A DNA stretch of 64,000 nt from Rheinheimera lutimaris (lineage in GTDB: Bacteria; Pseudomonadota; Gammaproteobacteria; Enterobacterales; Alteromonadaceae): contig NZ_JABSOD010000002.1 in NCBI RefSeq assembly GCF_013283795.1, positions 62,001-126,000 on the forward strand, given 5' to 3'. The notes below the pieces were generated by a model. It was not told where the DNA came from and did not search any database. It saw only the letters and a list, made by a program, of their open reading frames with translations. Every line of letters begins with the position of its first letter. Position 1 is the first letter of the stretch. Both the position numbers and the translations under genes were made by a program. This document shows positions 55,245 through 63,926 of the stretch, piece by piece.

Positions 55245-55266
55245 GCCTGGTGAATTAACACCAGGC
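55245..55266. terminator. Bidirectional hairpin between OmpA-like and PA2169-family genes
   Basis: A perfect 8-bp stem GCCTGGTG (55245-55252) with CACCAGGC (55259-55266) and an AATTAA loop. There is no clear T-run on either side, so it is a weak terminator or hairpin. Confidence 0.55.
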
Positions 55267-55276
55267 AGTCATCAGC

Positions 55277-55729
55277 TTAATGGCGGGTGCTTTTTTTCAG
55301 TGCCCGCATTTCATCATGACATTCCTGCATGGTTGCCATAGATTGCAATAACGCGGCTTCGTATTGTGGTGGCTGGTTATCTTTCAGCGCTATGCGCAGT
55401 TCATCCAGCGTTTTATCTTCTACCTCTTCCAGCTGGCTGATGTAGGTGTGATTTTTGTCAGAAGATATTGCGCCAATTACTTTGGTATACACTTTACGCG
55501 CTTCAACTGAAAAAGCTGAGCCGTCTTCACGCTTGCCATCTTCCTGCACGACAAAAGGTTGTAAGCGTTCTTTAACCATGCGGCGGGCATTTAGCATACG
55601 GTCAAAAAACTGTGCCAGTTGTTGATCGTCAACTTTTTCTTTAGCATCGCGGTAAAACTCAATGCCGCTGTTTAATACCTGAATAATATCGCTGGCATGC
55701 TTCATTTGCGGGGTATTTAACTGTGCCAT
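55277..55729 (-). CDS. PA2169-family four-helix-bundle protein (DUF2383)
   Basis: A 150-residue all-alpha protein. Segments LNSGIEFYRDAKEKV, MVKERLQPFVV and the conserved EEVEDKTLDELRIAL place it in the PA2169/DUF2383 ferritin-like family, usually linked to stress. Metal-binding residues of true ferritins are not obvious. An AAGGAGA site precedes the ATG at 55729; an in-frame start at 55813 is disfavoured. Confidence 0.85.
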   Translation of the reverse strand: MAQLNTPQMKHASDIIQVLNSGIEFYRDAKEKVDDQQLAQFFDRMLNARRMVKERLQPFVVQEDGKREDGSAFSVEARKVYTKVIGAISSDKNHTYISQLEEVEDKTLDELRIALKDNQPPQYEAALLQSMATMQECHDEMRALKKSTRH

Positions 55730-56072
55730 AGTAAGGTTCTCCTTAATAAGTAAAACGATAACGGTTACCTTTAGTGGCAAACCGCTGGTGAACACGTCCG
55801 GGCAACAGGACAATTACTACGCTGCAGCATATGGGCCATACTGTGGCGATAGCTGAAAATGATAGCAGTATTTATGTGCTAAAGTTTTGATTTAATTTGA
55901 TTAAAAATTTTCTCGTCAGTCATAGTGTAACGGGCTGGGTTTAGCTGGTTGCCAAACACGCAAAGCATAAATTTCATGCTTTTATTTACATTCAGGTAAT
56001 TTTTACCACTGTGTTGCCTGCCCCGCGCTATTTCGCTAAGGTGCCGGCACATTGTCAGAGCAAGAGGTGAGT
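55730..56072. other. 343-base intergenic region
   Basis: AT-rich and without a recognisable gene or RNA. It separates the divergent PA2169-family and aldo/keto reductase genes and presumably holds both promoters. Confidence 0.4.
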
Positions 56073-57125
56073 ATGCAATATTCTGTATTGGGCAGCAGTA
56101 AGCTTAAGGTGTCCAGGGTGTGTTTGGGCACTATGACCTGGGGCTGCCAGAATACGCAGGCCGATGCCGATGCGCAGTTGAATTATGCCCTGGCACAAGG
56201 CGTTAATTTTATCGACACTGCCGAAATGTATGCCATTCCGCCCACAGCCGATACCTATGGTGCCACCGAGCGGATTATCGGTAACTGGTTAAGCCGTAAC
56301 CGTGCGCAGCGCAGTAATATTGTGCTGGCCAGCAAAATGGCCGGTAGCGGCCTGGCCTATATACGCGGTGGCGGCGATATGACACCGCAAACCCTGCTGC
56401 AAGCAGTAGATGATTCGTTAGCGCGACTGCAAACCGATTACCTCGATTTGTACCAGTTGCACTGGCCTAACCGGGTGTCACCGCATTTTGGTAAGCATCG
56501 TGTTGGCCGCATTGGTTTTAGCGACATTAACAGCGCTGAACAAACCGAACAAATGTTGGGCTTGCTGCAGGCGCTGGACAGTTGTGTGAAAGCCGGCAAA
56601 ATCCGCTTCTGTGGTTTGTCTAACGAAACGCCGTGGGGTATCAGCCAATATTTGCAGTTAAGTGCTAAGTATAAGCTGCCGCGCATGGTGTCAATCCAAA
56701 ACGAGTTCAGCCCGCTGCACACAAAAGACTGGCCGTATTTAATTGAGCAATGCCTGCATGAGAATATTGCTTATTTACCCTGGTCACCACTGGCCGGTGG
56801 TGCGTTAAGCGGCAAATATTTGGCCGGCGCGCGGCCGCAGGGCACGCGCTGGAGCATGCTGCAGCGCAATGGTTTATTCCGTGATACGCCGCAATCCAAC
56901 AACGCCATCGCTGCCTTTACCGGGCTGGCCAGCAGCCACAAGGTGGCAGCCACCAGCCTGGCACTGGCTTGGGTTAATCAGGTAGAGGGTGTTACCTCGA
57001 CCATTATCGGCGCTACAGCCATGGCCCAGTTAGAGCAAAATATTGCGGCTTTTACACTGCAATTAACCCCGGCTATGCAGGACGATATTGCGCTGTTTTT
57101 ACAGCAATACCCGGCACCGTTTTAG
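56073..57125 (+). CDS. Aldo/keto reductase (Tas family)
   Basis: A 350-residue NADPH-dependent oxidoreductase. The motifs FIDTAEMYAIPPTADTYGATERIIGNWLSRN, ASKMAGSG and YLDLYQLHWPNR follow E. coli Tas, and the catalytic Tyr is the one in AEMY. The substrate is unknown. AGGTGAG precedes the ATG at 56073; an in-frame start at 56052 gives only seven extra residues. Confidence 0.9.
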   Translation: MQYSVLGSSKLKVSRVCLGTMTWGCQNTQADADAQLNYALAQGVNFIDTAEMYAIPPTADTYGATERIIGNWLSRNRAQRSNIVLASKMAGSGLAYIRGGGDMTPQTLLQAVDDSLARLQTDYLDLYQLHWPNRVSPHFGKHRVGRIGFSDINSAEQTEQMLGLLQALDSCVKAGKIRFCGLSNETPWGISQYLQLSAKYKLPRMVSIQNEFSPLHTKDWPYLIEQCLHENIAYLPWSPLAGGALSGKYLAGARPQGTRWSMLQRNGLFRDTPQSNNAIAAFTGLASSHKVAATSLALAWVNQVEGVTSTIIGATAMAQLEQNIAAFTLQLTPAMQDDIALFLQQYPAPF

Positions 57126-57182
57126 TTTTTAAAAGCACCGGGTGTAGATTCAAACAATATCGCCGTACCACGGCGGAGCTTC

Positions 57183-58505
57183 TTATTTAAACAATACCGT
57201 CGCTGTGCGCCGGTATAGGGGCCACGCCAGTGTCAGGCCGCGCAGTAACATAAATACGCACAGCGCCAGCCATAGGGCATGGTTACCGGCACTTTGTGTC
57301 AGGGCGTAACACAGGGCAAAACCGCCGAAGGATAACAGCATACTGTTACGCATAGCGCGCCCTTGGGTGGCACCGATATAAATACCGTCCAACAGGTAGC
57401 TCCATACCGCCAGTAAGGGCAGGGCTATCAGCCAGGGCAGGTAAAGCTCTGCGGTAGTTTGCACCACAGCGATAGAGGTAAGCACGCTGATTAATGCCGG
57501 GCCGCCCAGCCAAAACAGCAGGCTGAACACTATACCCAGCAGCAGGCCCCACTGTGCCAGTATGGCAAACAACTGATGCAATTCGTTGTGATCTTTTGCG
57601 CCTACCGCTTTGCCGGTCATCGCTTCAGCAGCATAGGCAAAGCCATCCAGCGCGTAAGACACCAGCATTAAAAACGTGATCAGCACCGCATTGGCCGCCA
57701 CAATGTTGTCGCCAAAGGCGGCACCACGAAAGGCAATAAACACAAACACCAGTTGCAGGCACAGGCTGCGGATAAAAATATCGCGGTTAAGCGCAAACAG
57801 GCGGCCATAACCGCTAAGTTGCGGCAGGCTTAACCGGCTTAGCGCGCCAAGCTTTTGCTGCTGCCATACCCTCCGTGCCAGCACCAGGCCAACCAGCAGC
57901 GTGCTGTAATCGGCAATTACCGAGGCGGCGGCCACACCGGCAACGTTCCAGCCCAGCCCCAACACAAACACGATATCCAGCACGATATTAATACTTTGGC
58001 CCAGTAACAGCAGCCACATGGGGTATCGGGCATTGTGCAGGCCTAAAAACCAGCCCAGCAGCACCATATTCAGCAAAGCCGCCGGCGCGCTCCAGATGCG
58101 GACATGAAAATAAATCCCCGCCTGTTGCAATACGTCACTGCCGGCCGCGCTGAACCATTGCACCAGCGGCCACACCACAGGATGCAGCAGTAACAACAGC
58201 AATGCTAATGCCAGCGCTACTATCGCCCCTTGCAGCAAGCCGCTGCGTATGGCCGGTTTATCAGCAGCGCCAAACGCCTGTGCCGTTAAACCGGTGGTGC
58301 TCATACGCAAAAAGCCCAGCAGTAAAAACAGCAGGCTAATCACACTACTACCCAGCGCCACGCCACCTAAATACCAGGCATGGTCAAGATGGCCCACCAC
58401 GGCAGTGTCTACCAGCGACAGCAGCGGTATTGTCAGGTTAGAGGCAATCATCGGCAGGGCAATTAACAGCACCTGCTTTTGTTTTGGCGGGAAAAAGTTC
58501 AGCAA
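57183..58505 (-). CDS. MATE family efflux transporter (DinF-like)
   Basis: A 440-residue integral membrane exporter with about 12 transmembrane helices. PMIASNLTIPLLSLVDTAVVGHLDHAWYLGGVALGSSVISLLFLLLGFLRMSTTGLTAQAFGA is the DinF-subfamily N-terminal half. It probably exports cationic drugs or toxins using Na+ or H+. No regulator is adjacent. Confidence 0.92.
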   Translation of the reverse strand: MLNFFPPKQKQVLLIALPMIASNLTIPLLSLVDTAVVGHLDHAWYLGGVALGSSVISLLFLLLGFLRMSTTGLTAQAFGAADKPAIRSGLLQGAIVALALALLLLLLHPVVWPLVQWFSAAGSDVLQQAGIYFHVRIWSAPAALLNMVLLGWFLGLHNARYPMWLLLLGQSINIVLDIVFVLGLGWNVAGVAAASVIADYSTLLVGLVLARRVWQQQKLGALSRLSLPQLSGYGRLFALNRDIFIRSLCLQLVFVFIAFRGAAFGDNIVAANAVLITFLMLVSYALDGFAYAAEAMTGKAVGAKDHNELHQLFAILAQWGLLLGIVFSLLFWLGGPALISVLTSIAVVQTTAELYLPWLIALPLLAVWSYLLDGIYIGATQGRAMRNSMLLSFGGFALCYALTQSAGNHALWLALCVFMLLRGLTLAWPLYRRTATVLFK

Positions 58506-58658
58506 AGCGTGTGTATCATCAAGCGGTTATCAGTGTTTGGCATGTTAGCACAGGCGTACACCAGGATGGCAGCAGTAACCATAGCGGCACAACAGCTATT
58601 TCTTTGATGTTGCCGGCAGATCTTATGGGTAAAATCTGCTGACATACCAGCTCGCCGG

Positions 58659-59594
58659 TTAAGGTGTGATGCTGCGGTTGAGAAACGCCAACATGGCGGC
58701 GGCGATTTCATTGCCGTGTGTTTCAATGGCGAAGTGACCGGTGTTAAGGAATTGCACCTCAGCGTTGGGGTTATCACGCTTAAAGGCATTGGCGCCTGCC
58801 GGCAAGAAGAACGGGTCGTTCTCGCCCCAAATAGCCAGCAGCGGTGGCTGGTAACGGCGGAAATAGTCGTGCAGCCGGCTGTACTGCTTAATATTGTTGC
58901 CGTAGTCGACTAACAAATCCAGCTGTACGTCCACGCCAATACGCTCTATTGCTGAGTGGGCCAACTGGTAGGTTTCAGGCGCAATCAGCGAGGTATCTGT
59001 AACGCCTTCAGTGTACTGCCATTTCAGCATGTCGGCGTTATTAAAGTGGCGCAGTGCTTCACGGTTTTCCGCTGTAGGATTAGCCCAGGCTTTTTGCATA
59101 TCAGCCCAGCCGGCACTTAAGCCTTCTTCGTAGCCGTTGCCGTTCTGGCTAACGATGGCGGTGATTTTTTCCGGATTATTTACTGCCAGGCGCCAGCCCA
59201 CCGGAGCACCGTAATCGAATACATACAGGGCATAACGGTCCAGCTTTTTCGCCACGGTAAAGGCATCTATAACGGTGGCCAGATTGTCAAAACTGTAAGT
59301 AAAGTTAACGTCGCTGCTAACGGTTGTCTGGCCGAAGCCCGGCAAGTCCGGCGCGATAACATGATATTTCGTTGCCAGTTGCGGTATCAGCCGGCGGAAC
59401 ATATACGACGAGGCACCAAAACCATGCAGCAGCAATACCGTAGGTGCCTGTACTGAACCGGCTTCGCGGTAAAACAGCTTTACACCCTGCATATCGATGG
59501 TCTGGTGGTGCACCTGTGGCGGATTTTCTGCACTGTTGGCATACAAAGAAGCGGTTAAGCTTGCTGCGGCAAGCAGCATTTTTGGCGTTGTCAT
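58659..59594 (-). CDS. Exported alpha/beta hydrolase (haloalkane-dehalogenase-like)
   Basis: A 311-residue hydrolase with a signal peptide (about 1-21, ending SLYANSAE). The canonical HGFGASSYMF oxyanion loop is present and the nucleophile elbow reads YVFDYGAPVGW, where Asp takes the place of Ser, as in haloalkane dehalogenases and epoxide hydrolases. The acid is likely in GENDPFFLP and the catalytic His in NTGHFAIETH. The substrate is unknown. It is divergent from the CGNR regulator 123 bases away, which is likely to control it. Confidence 0.87.
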   Translation of the reverse strand: MTTPKMLLAAASLTASLYANSAENPPQVHHQTIDMQGVKLFYREAGSVQAPTVLLLHGFGASSYMFRRLIPQLATKYHVIAPDLPGFGQTTVSSDVNFTYSFDNLATVIDAFTVAKKLDRYALYVFDYGAPVGWRLAVNNPEKITAIVSQNGNGYEEGLSAGWADMQKAWANPTAENREALRHFNNADMLKWQYTEGVTDTSLIAPETYQLAHSAIERIGVDVQLDLLVDYGNNIKQYSRLHDYFRRYQPPLLAIWGENDPFFLPAGANAFKRDNPNAEVQFLNTGHFAIETHGNEIAAAMLAFLNRSITP

Positions 59595-59717
59595 GATGGC
59601 TCCATATAGTTTGGCTTGAGATTAATTTAGTAACCAGTAAAGTTGTAATTTAGTGGTTATAGTGTAAGTTTGGTGTATTTGTGCTAACCTGTCAAATTAA
59701 TTTTTAGGGGTTACTGT

Positions 59718-60314
59718 ATGGCTACTTCTGCACAACCGCACGACGACAACCTGAACGCCGCCCCCATGCTGGGTGATCACCTGGCGATGGACTTGCTTAA
59801 TACCGAAGCGCGTAACGACGACAAGACGGTTGAATACTGGCACAGCGATGCGGATGTACTGCGCTGGCTGGCACAACACAACATTTTTCCTGTCGCAGGT
59901 AGCAGCGCATTTGCTAAGGGAGAATTACTGCTACAGGCCAAAGCACTGCGAACGCTTGCCAGGCAGCTTATTGGCGCATTTAAAGCGGGCAAGTCAGAAG
60001 ATATCAGTGGGTTAAATACCTATCTGCATACATACCACAGTGCACTGCATGTAGAGCGAGATAAAGAAGGCAAGCCGCTGCTACGGCGCATAGCCAGCGG
60101 TACAACCATAGCCTCGTTGCTGGGGCCGGTAGCCGAAGCTGTGGCGCTATTGTTGGTTGAGGCTAATATTGATTTGGTTAAACAGTGCGAACATCCGGAC
60201 TGTATTTTGTGGTTTTATGATCGCACTAAAGCCCACAAGCGGCGTTGGTGCAGTATGGCGTTATGTGGCAACCGCTACAAAGCCGCGCAGTTCAGAAAAA
60301 GAAGCAATGGCTAA
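59718..60314 (+). CDS. CGNR zinc-finger (ABATE) transcriptional regulator
   Basis: A 198-residue regulator. The N-terminal ABATE-type ligand domain (GDHLAMDLLNTEARNDDKTVEYW) is followed by a C-terminal CGNR zinc finger: CEHPDCILWFYDRTKAHKRRWCSMALCGNRYKAAQFRKR-like, with four conserved cysteines. Such proteins are thought to respond to small aromatic or other ligands. The orientation suggests control of the divergent hydrolase. Confidence 0.88.
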   Translation: MATSAQPHDDNLNAAPMLGDHLAMDLLNTEARNDDKTVEYWHSDADVLRWLAQHNIFPVAGSSAFAKGELLLQAKALRTLARQLIGAFKAGKSEDISGLNTYLHTYHSALHVERDKEGKPLLRRIASGTTIASLLGPVAEAVALLLVEANIDLVKQCEHPDCILWFYDRTKAHKRRWCSMALCGNRYKAAQFRKRSNG

Positions 60315-60471
60315 GCCGGCCCAAACAAAGGTGTTATTAAACTGATATTGCTTTGTGCCCGGCTTGCGGCAGATATCGCAGCTCAGCAGCAAACCGGCGC
60401 TGGTCTTATTCGGTAAATGTTTCGATAGTGTATAGTTGCTGCCCTTTACATTAAGCCGTCGCCGGAGAATT

Positions 60472-61689
60472 ATGACAGGCGTTAATAAAGCCGCTGCTAC
60501 GTTAGCGGTTGCCGCACCTGCGGCACTGGCACTGCCGGTGGTTGGCGCAGTGAGTTTTGTGCATTTGCTAAACGATCTGATCCAGGCGGTTTTACCGGCC
60601 ATTTATCCGATGTTAAAACAGCAATATCTGCTCAGTTTTACCCAAATCGGCCTGATCACGCTGATTTTTCAGCTTACTGCGTCGCTGTTGCAACCCGCCG
60701 TAGGCTTTTATACCGACAAACACCCTAAACCCGGCTTATTGCCGCTGGGTATGCTGTTTACGCTGCTGGGGCTGGCCATGCTAAGTCTGGTAGACAGCTT
60801 TGGCATGCTACTGCTGGCGTCGGCAATGATTGGCCTGGGCTCATCCACCTTCCACCCCGAGGCATCGAGGGTGGCACGTATGGCTTCCGGTGGCCGCTAT
60901 GGCCTGGCGCAGGCGATGTTTCAGGTGGGCGGCAATGCCGGTTCGGCGCTGGGGCCATTACTTGCTGCACTGATTATTATTCCGCGCGGCCAGGGCAGCA
61001 TAGGTTGGTTTTGTTTATTTGCTATTGTCGGCATCATAGTGCTGCAGCGCGTTAGCCGCTGGGTTATTGCCTCGCATGCTACGGCGGCCAAACGCAGCAG
61101 TGTGGTTGCAGATAACGGTTTATCAGCACGGCAAACCAAACAGGCCTTGCTGGTACTGGCGCTGCTGGTGTTTTCCAAGTACGTGTATATGACCTGCCTG
61201 AGTAACTTCTACACTTTTTATCTGATTGAAAAGTTTGCCGTATCGGTTGCCGACTCGCAGTTATTTTTATTTCTGTTTTTGGCCGCTGTTGCCGTAGGCA
61301 CCGTAATTGGTGGTCCGGTAGGTGACAAAATAGGCCGCAAACCGGTGATCTGGGTGTCTATCCTCGGCGCGGCACCCCTTACTTTACTGTTACCTTACAG
61401 CAACCTGTTTGGCGCGGCAGTGCTGACAGTGCTTATTGGCCTGGTTATGTCTTCGGCGTTTTCGGCCATTATTGTGTTTGCCCAAGAGCTTGTGCCGCGC
61501 AACATCGGTATGATCTCGGGCATTTTTTACGGCTTAATGTTTGGTATTAGCGGCATTGCTGCCGCCGTATTAGGCGTGCTGGCAGATGCCACCAGCATTA
61601 CTTATATCTTTAAATTGTGTGCCTGGTTACCGCTGCTGGGTATGTTAGCTATTTGGCTGCCGGATATGCGGCGCAGCGGCGCGCACTAG
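60472..61689 (+). CDS. Fsr-type MFS efflux transporter (fosmidomycin-resistance family)
   Basis: A 405-residue major-facilitator protein with about 12 transmembrane helices. The N-terminal region (FVHLLNDLIQAVLPAIYPMLKQQYLLSFTQIGLITL) is the signature of the fosmidomycin-resistance subfamily. It likely exports a small drug-like or sugar-phosphate-analogue compound. GGAGA precedes the ATG at 60472; an in-frame start at 60436 is less likely. Confidence 0.9.
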   Translation: MTGVNKAAATLAVAAPAALALPVVGAVSFVHLLNDLIQAVLPAIYPMLKQQYLLSFTQIGLITLIFQLTASLLQPAVGFYTDKHPKPGLLPLGMLFTLLGLAMLSLVDSFGMLLLASAMIGLGSSTFHPEASRVARMASGGRYGLAQAMFQVGGNAGSALGPLLAALIIIPRGQGSIGWFCLFAIVGIIVLQRVSRWVIASHATAAKRSSVVADNGLSARQTKQALLVLALLVFSKYVYMTCLSNFYTFYLIEKFAVSVADSQLFLFLFLAAVAVGTVIGGPVGDKIGRKPVIWVSILGAAPLTLLLPYSNLFGAAVLTVLIGLVMSSAFSAIIVFAQELVPRNIGMISGIFYGLMFGISGIAAAVLGVLADATSITYIFKLCAWLPLLGMLAIWLPDMRRSGAH

Positions 61690-61815
61690 CAGCAAGGCCT
61701 GATAATTTAACGGCGCTGCTGTCTAAGCATGGGCATACTAAATTTTCTGTCTGAAGTTGAAAACCCACGGCAAGGCCCAATTAATCTCTGCGATTGTTAA
61801 AAATAAGGAAATAAC

Positions 61816-62268
61816 GTGGAAATTAGTTTGCGCGAAGTAACAAAGGATAATTGGCTGGATGTTATTAACCTGCAAATAAGCCGGCAGCAAGAAGACTATG
61901 TTGCGCAAAATGCGGAGTCGATAGCGGAATCACACTTTTTTGATCATTACGTAAACCGAGCCATTTACCGCGGCGAACAGGTAGTGGGGTTTTTACAGTA
62001 TTATCAAGAGCTGGAAGAGGGCTTGCCGGATGAGTTTTATATCGCCCAATTTATGGTCGACCTGAAACTGCAGGGGCAGGGCATAGGTACTGAAGCAACC
62101 CGGTTGGCAATAGCAGAAATAAGCCAAATACCCGAGTGTAAAATTATCTCTATTTTGTATATGCCGGGCCATGATGCCATGCGCAATTTTTACGCCCGCT
62201 TTGGCTTTGTGGTTACCGAAGAAGATGAAAACGACGGTGTGGTGATGGAGCTTAAAGTGCGAGAATAA
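61816..62268 (+). CDS. GNAT family N-acetyltransferase
   Basis: A 150-residue acetyltransferase with IAQFMVDLKLQGQGIGTEATRLAI (acetyl-CoA loop) and MRNFYARFGFVVTEEDEND near the C-terminus. The start is GTG at 61816 with a TAAGGAA site. The N-terminus (EISLREVTKDNWLDVINLQIS) matches small GNATs such as spermine/spermidine acetyltransferase-like proteins, but the substrate is unknown. Confidence 0.87.
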   Translation: MEISLREVTKDNWLDVINLQISRQQEDYVAQNAESIAESHFFDHYVNRAIYRGEQVVGFLQYYQELEEGLPDEFYIAQFMVDLKLQGQGIGTEATRLAIAEISQIPECKIISILYMPGHDAMRNFYARFGFVVTEEDENDGVVMELKVRE

Positions 62269-62273
62269 AAGCC

Positions 62274-62388
62274 ATTGCCGCAGATTAACGCTTTTAAGCG
62301 ATAGGCGGTAAGTTGCGGCTATCGCAAATATCAAGCGGCAAGTGCTCCGTACCGCCGGAGCATATCGGCGCTTCGTCAAAGCGGCAAT
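62274..62388. other. Nested inverted repeats downstream of GNAT gene
   Basis: Three nested or adjacent palindromes: ATTGCCGC (62274-62281) with GCGGCAAT (62381-62388) as an outer pair; GCGATAG (62298-62304) with CTATCGC (62319-62325); GCTCCG (62344-62349) with CGGAGC (62356-62361). No open frame of note. It may be a structured RNA, a composite terminator or a remnant of a small mobile element at the edge of the AT-rich region. Confidence 0.45.
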
Positions 62389-62505
62389 GAGCGATAAGCA
62401 AACGGTAAGGTTAATTTTGATCTGACTCCGAGAGGCTAATGGGTGACCCTAATAATCCAAAAACAGAGCCTAGCAGGGCGGGGTTTATCAGCATGCAGCC
62501 ACTTT

Positions 62506-63291
62506 TCATCTACAGTTCTCAATTTCGATACAAGATCTAACAAATCTATTTCCAAGCACAGTAAAAGCGAGAGAATCAGTAATATGTAAATTTACTGTGG
62601 GACTGTATATACCTTTACTATCTCCATATTCAGGAACGTACTCTGCTTCACTTTCGGATTCTAAATCTATTAGTTTTAATCTCATTAAATTTAATAAACT
62701 AGAGTTAAAATCAAGCTCTAGTACTAAATTACTCTTTTTACAAACTTCAAATATTATGTTTGACGCCCATTCAACAGCATTTGTTTCTCCAGAATAATTG
62801 CTACGATTCCTTTCCCCAATGATATTCGAACCAGCCTCTCTATATAGGACTTCTAACAAAATGGCTTCTCCAGGTAAAAGCTGCTGAATTATTGAAACGA
62901 AAGCCGGATGTACGTTTCCTGATGTACTTTTTTTCATAGACGAAGCAATGAGTTGTGCGTACATGTTTCTTAGTGCTTCTTGGTCATACGAAAAATACAG
63001 ATTAAGTGCAGCTGGGCCAGCAATATTCATAGGCGGTGGCTGGATTTCGGATACGGGAATATTTGCGAGTTTTTGGGTCACTTTAGCCGAAAGCCATTGC
63101 TTGCTTTGTTGATACCCCCAATTTACTGCATCTAGAGGTGCGAGAGCGATAGAGACCGTTTTGGCTGTTGTTAATAACGCCTTTCCAACTTCACGAGTTG
63201 CTGGTTGTAATAAGTCTTTATAGATTTCTGGAGCAAGATCTTTTAGCCCTAAAGCTTTAGCAGTCTCTTCAACTATATTTTTTTCAGTCAT
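62506..63291 (-). CDS. DUF4393 (Abi-alpha-like) protein
   Basis: A 261-residue protein. The N-terminal region (ALGLKDLAPEIYKDLLQPATREVGKALLTTAKTVSIALAPLD) and PPPMNIAGPAALNLYFSYDQEALRNMYAQLIASSM are the hallmark of DUF4393/Abi-alpha, a family named for abortive-infection-type contexts. A weak amphipathic membrane-associated region may occur near residues 30-60. Base composition is more AT-rich than in the flanking chromosome, consistent with horizontal acquisition. No classical partner is adjacent. Confidence 0.82.
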   Translation of the reverse strand: MTEKNIVEETAKALGLKDLAPEIYKDLLQPATREVGKALLTTAKTVSIALAPLDAVNWGYQQSKQWLSAKVTQKLANIPVSEIQPPPMNIAGPAALNLYFSYDQEALRNMYAQLIASSMKKSTSGNVHPAFVSIIQQLLPGEAILLEVLYREAGSNIIGERNRSNYSGETNAVEWASNIIFEVCKKSNLVLELDFNSSLLNLMRLKLIDLESESEAEYVPEYGDSKGIYSPTVNLHITDSLAFTVLGNRFVRSCIEIENCR

Positions 63292-63303
63292 TTTATCGCT
63301 CTC

Positions 63304-63398
63304 AGTTAACTCGGACTGCTATACGCCCCAATAACGGCGCGGTCATGGCGAAGCCGCGCCGTTTTTGCGTCACAGCGAGCGGGACGAGTGAGTTAAGT
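63304..63398 (-). other. attC-like folded site between the DUF4393 and HEPN-like genes
   Basis: On the minus strand the 95 bases begin with ACTTAAC (matching the R'' consensus RYYYAAC), overlapping the stop codon of the upstream gene. They end with GTTAACT (R' consensus GTTRRRY with one mismatch). The ends pair (TTAACTC with GAGTTAA), inner boxes ACGC/GCGT pair, and a 9-bp central stem ACGGCGCGG/CCGCGCCGT has an 11-base loop. This is integron attC-like geometry. The central stem plus T-run could alternatively be a plus-strand terminator. Confidence 0.45.
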
Positions 63399-63926
63399 GT
63401 CATTCGTTCGGCCAATGAAGTCAGATATTGAGACTATCATTAACTCAACCTGCTTTGAGTCATATTGTTCAAATTCACCGTGAGCCGCGTTATTGCGAAT
63501 GCCAAGCAGATAAGTAACGTTTTTCTGATCGATTTTGTTGTAAACACCAGTCTTACATAAGTCCGCATTTACAACATCTGCTTTTTTCGGCACCAGCTTA
63601 CCATTGCGTTCAATTTCAACATCTATTTGATGAGTTTTACACAGTATCCTTAAATGTTGTTCCAACGCAGTTCCGGCAAGTATAGCTGCTGGGTCTTTAT
63701 AACCTTCATTAAGCTGGTGTTCCGCCATTTCGAGAAAATCTGCGAAAATGTCTGCCGAGATTAAGCCCCTTGTTGTGGTTAACCAGCCATTTTCTATTTC
63801 ACCTTTTACAGCTGATAATATCCCGATCCCACGCTTGGTTGTAGATGGCTGAGCATCACTTACTTTTTCGGAGAAATCCGTGAAATATGGATGAGTCAGA
63901 CCAAATAATTTGAGTATAAATGACAT
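63393..63926 (-). CDS. HEPN-like domain protein
   Basis: A 177-residue mainly helical protein. The C-terminal half carries LAGTALEQHLRILCKTH, followed by YLLGIRNNAAHGEFEQYDSKQVELMI. The segment RNNAAHG fits the HEPN R(x4-6)H motif found in ribonucleases of abortive-infection, CRISPR and toxin-antitoxin systems. The N-terminal part is unrecognised. ATG at 63926 is used; an in-frame TTG at 63953 is possible. The stop codon lies inside the attC-like site, and the downstream DUF4393 gene is in the same direction. Confidence 0.7.
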   Translation of the reverse strand: MSFILKLFGLTHPYFTDFSEKVSDAQPSTTKRGIGILSAVKGEIENGWLTTTRGLISADIFADFLEMAEHQLNEGYKDPAAILAGTALEQHLRILCKTHQIDVEIERNGKLVPKKADVVNADLCKTGVYNKIDQKNVTYLLGIRNNAAHGEFEQYDSKQVELMIVSISDFIGRTNDT

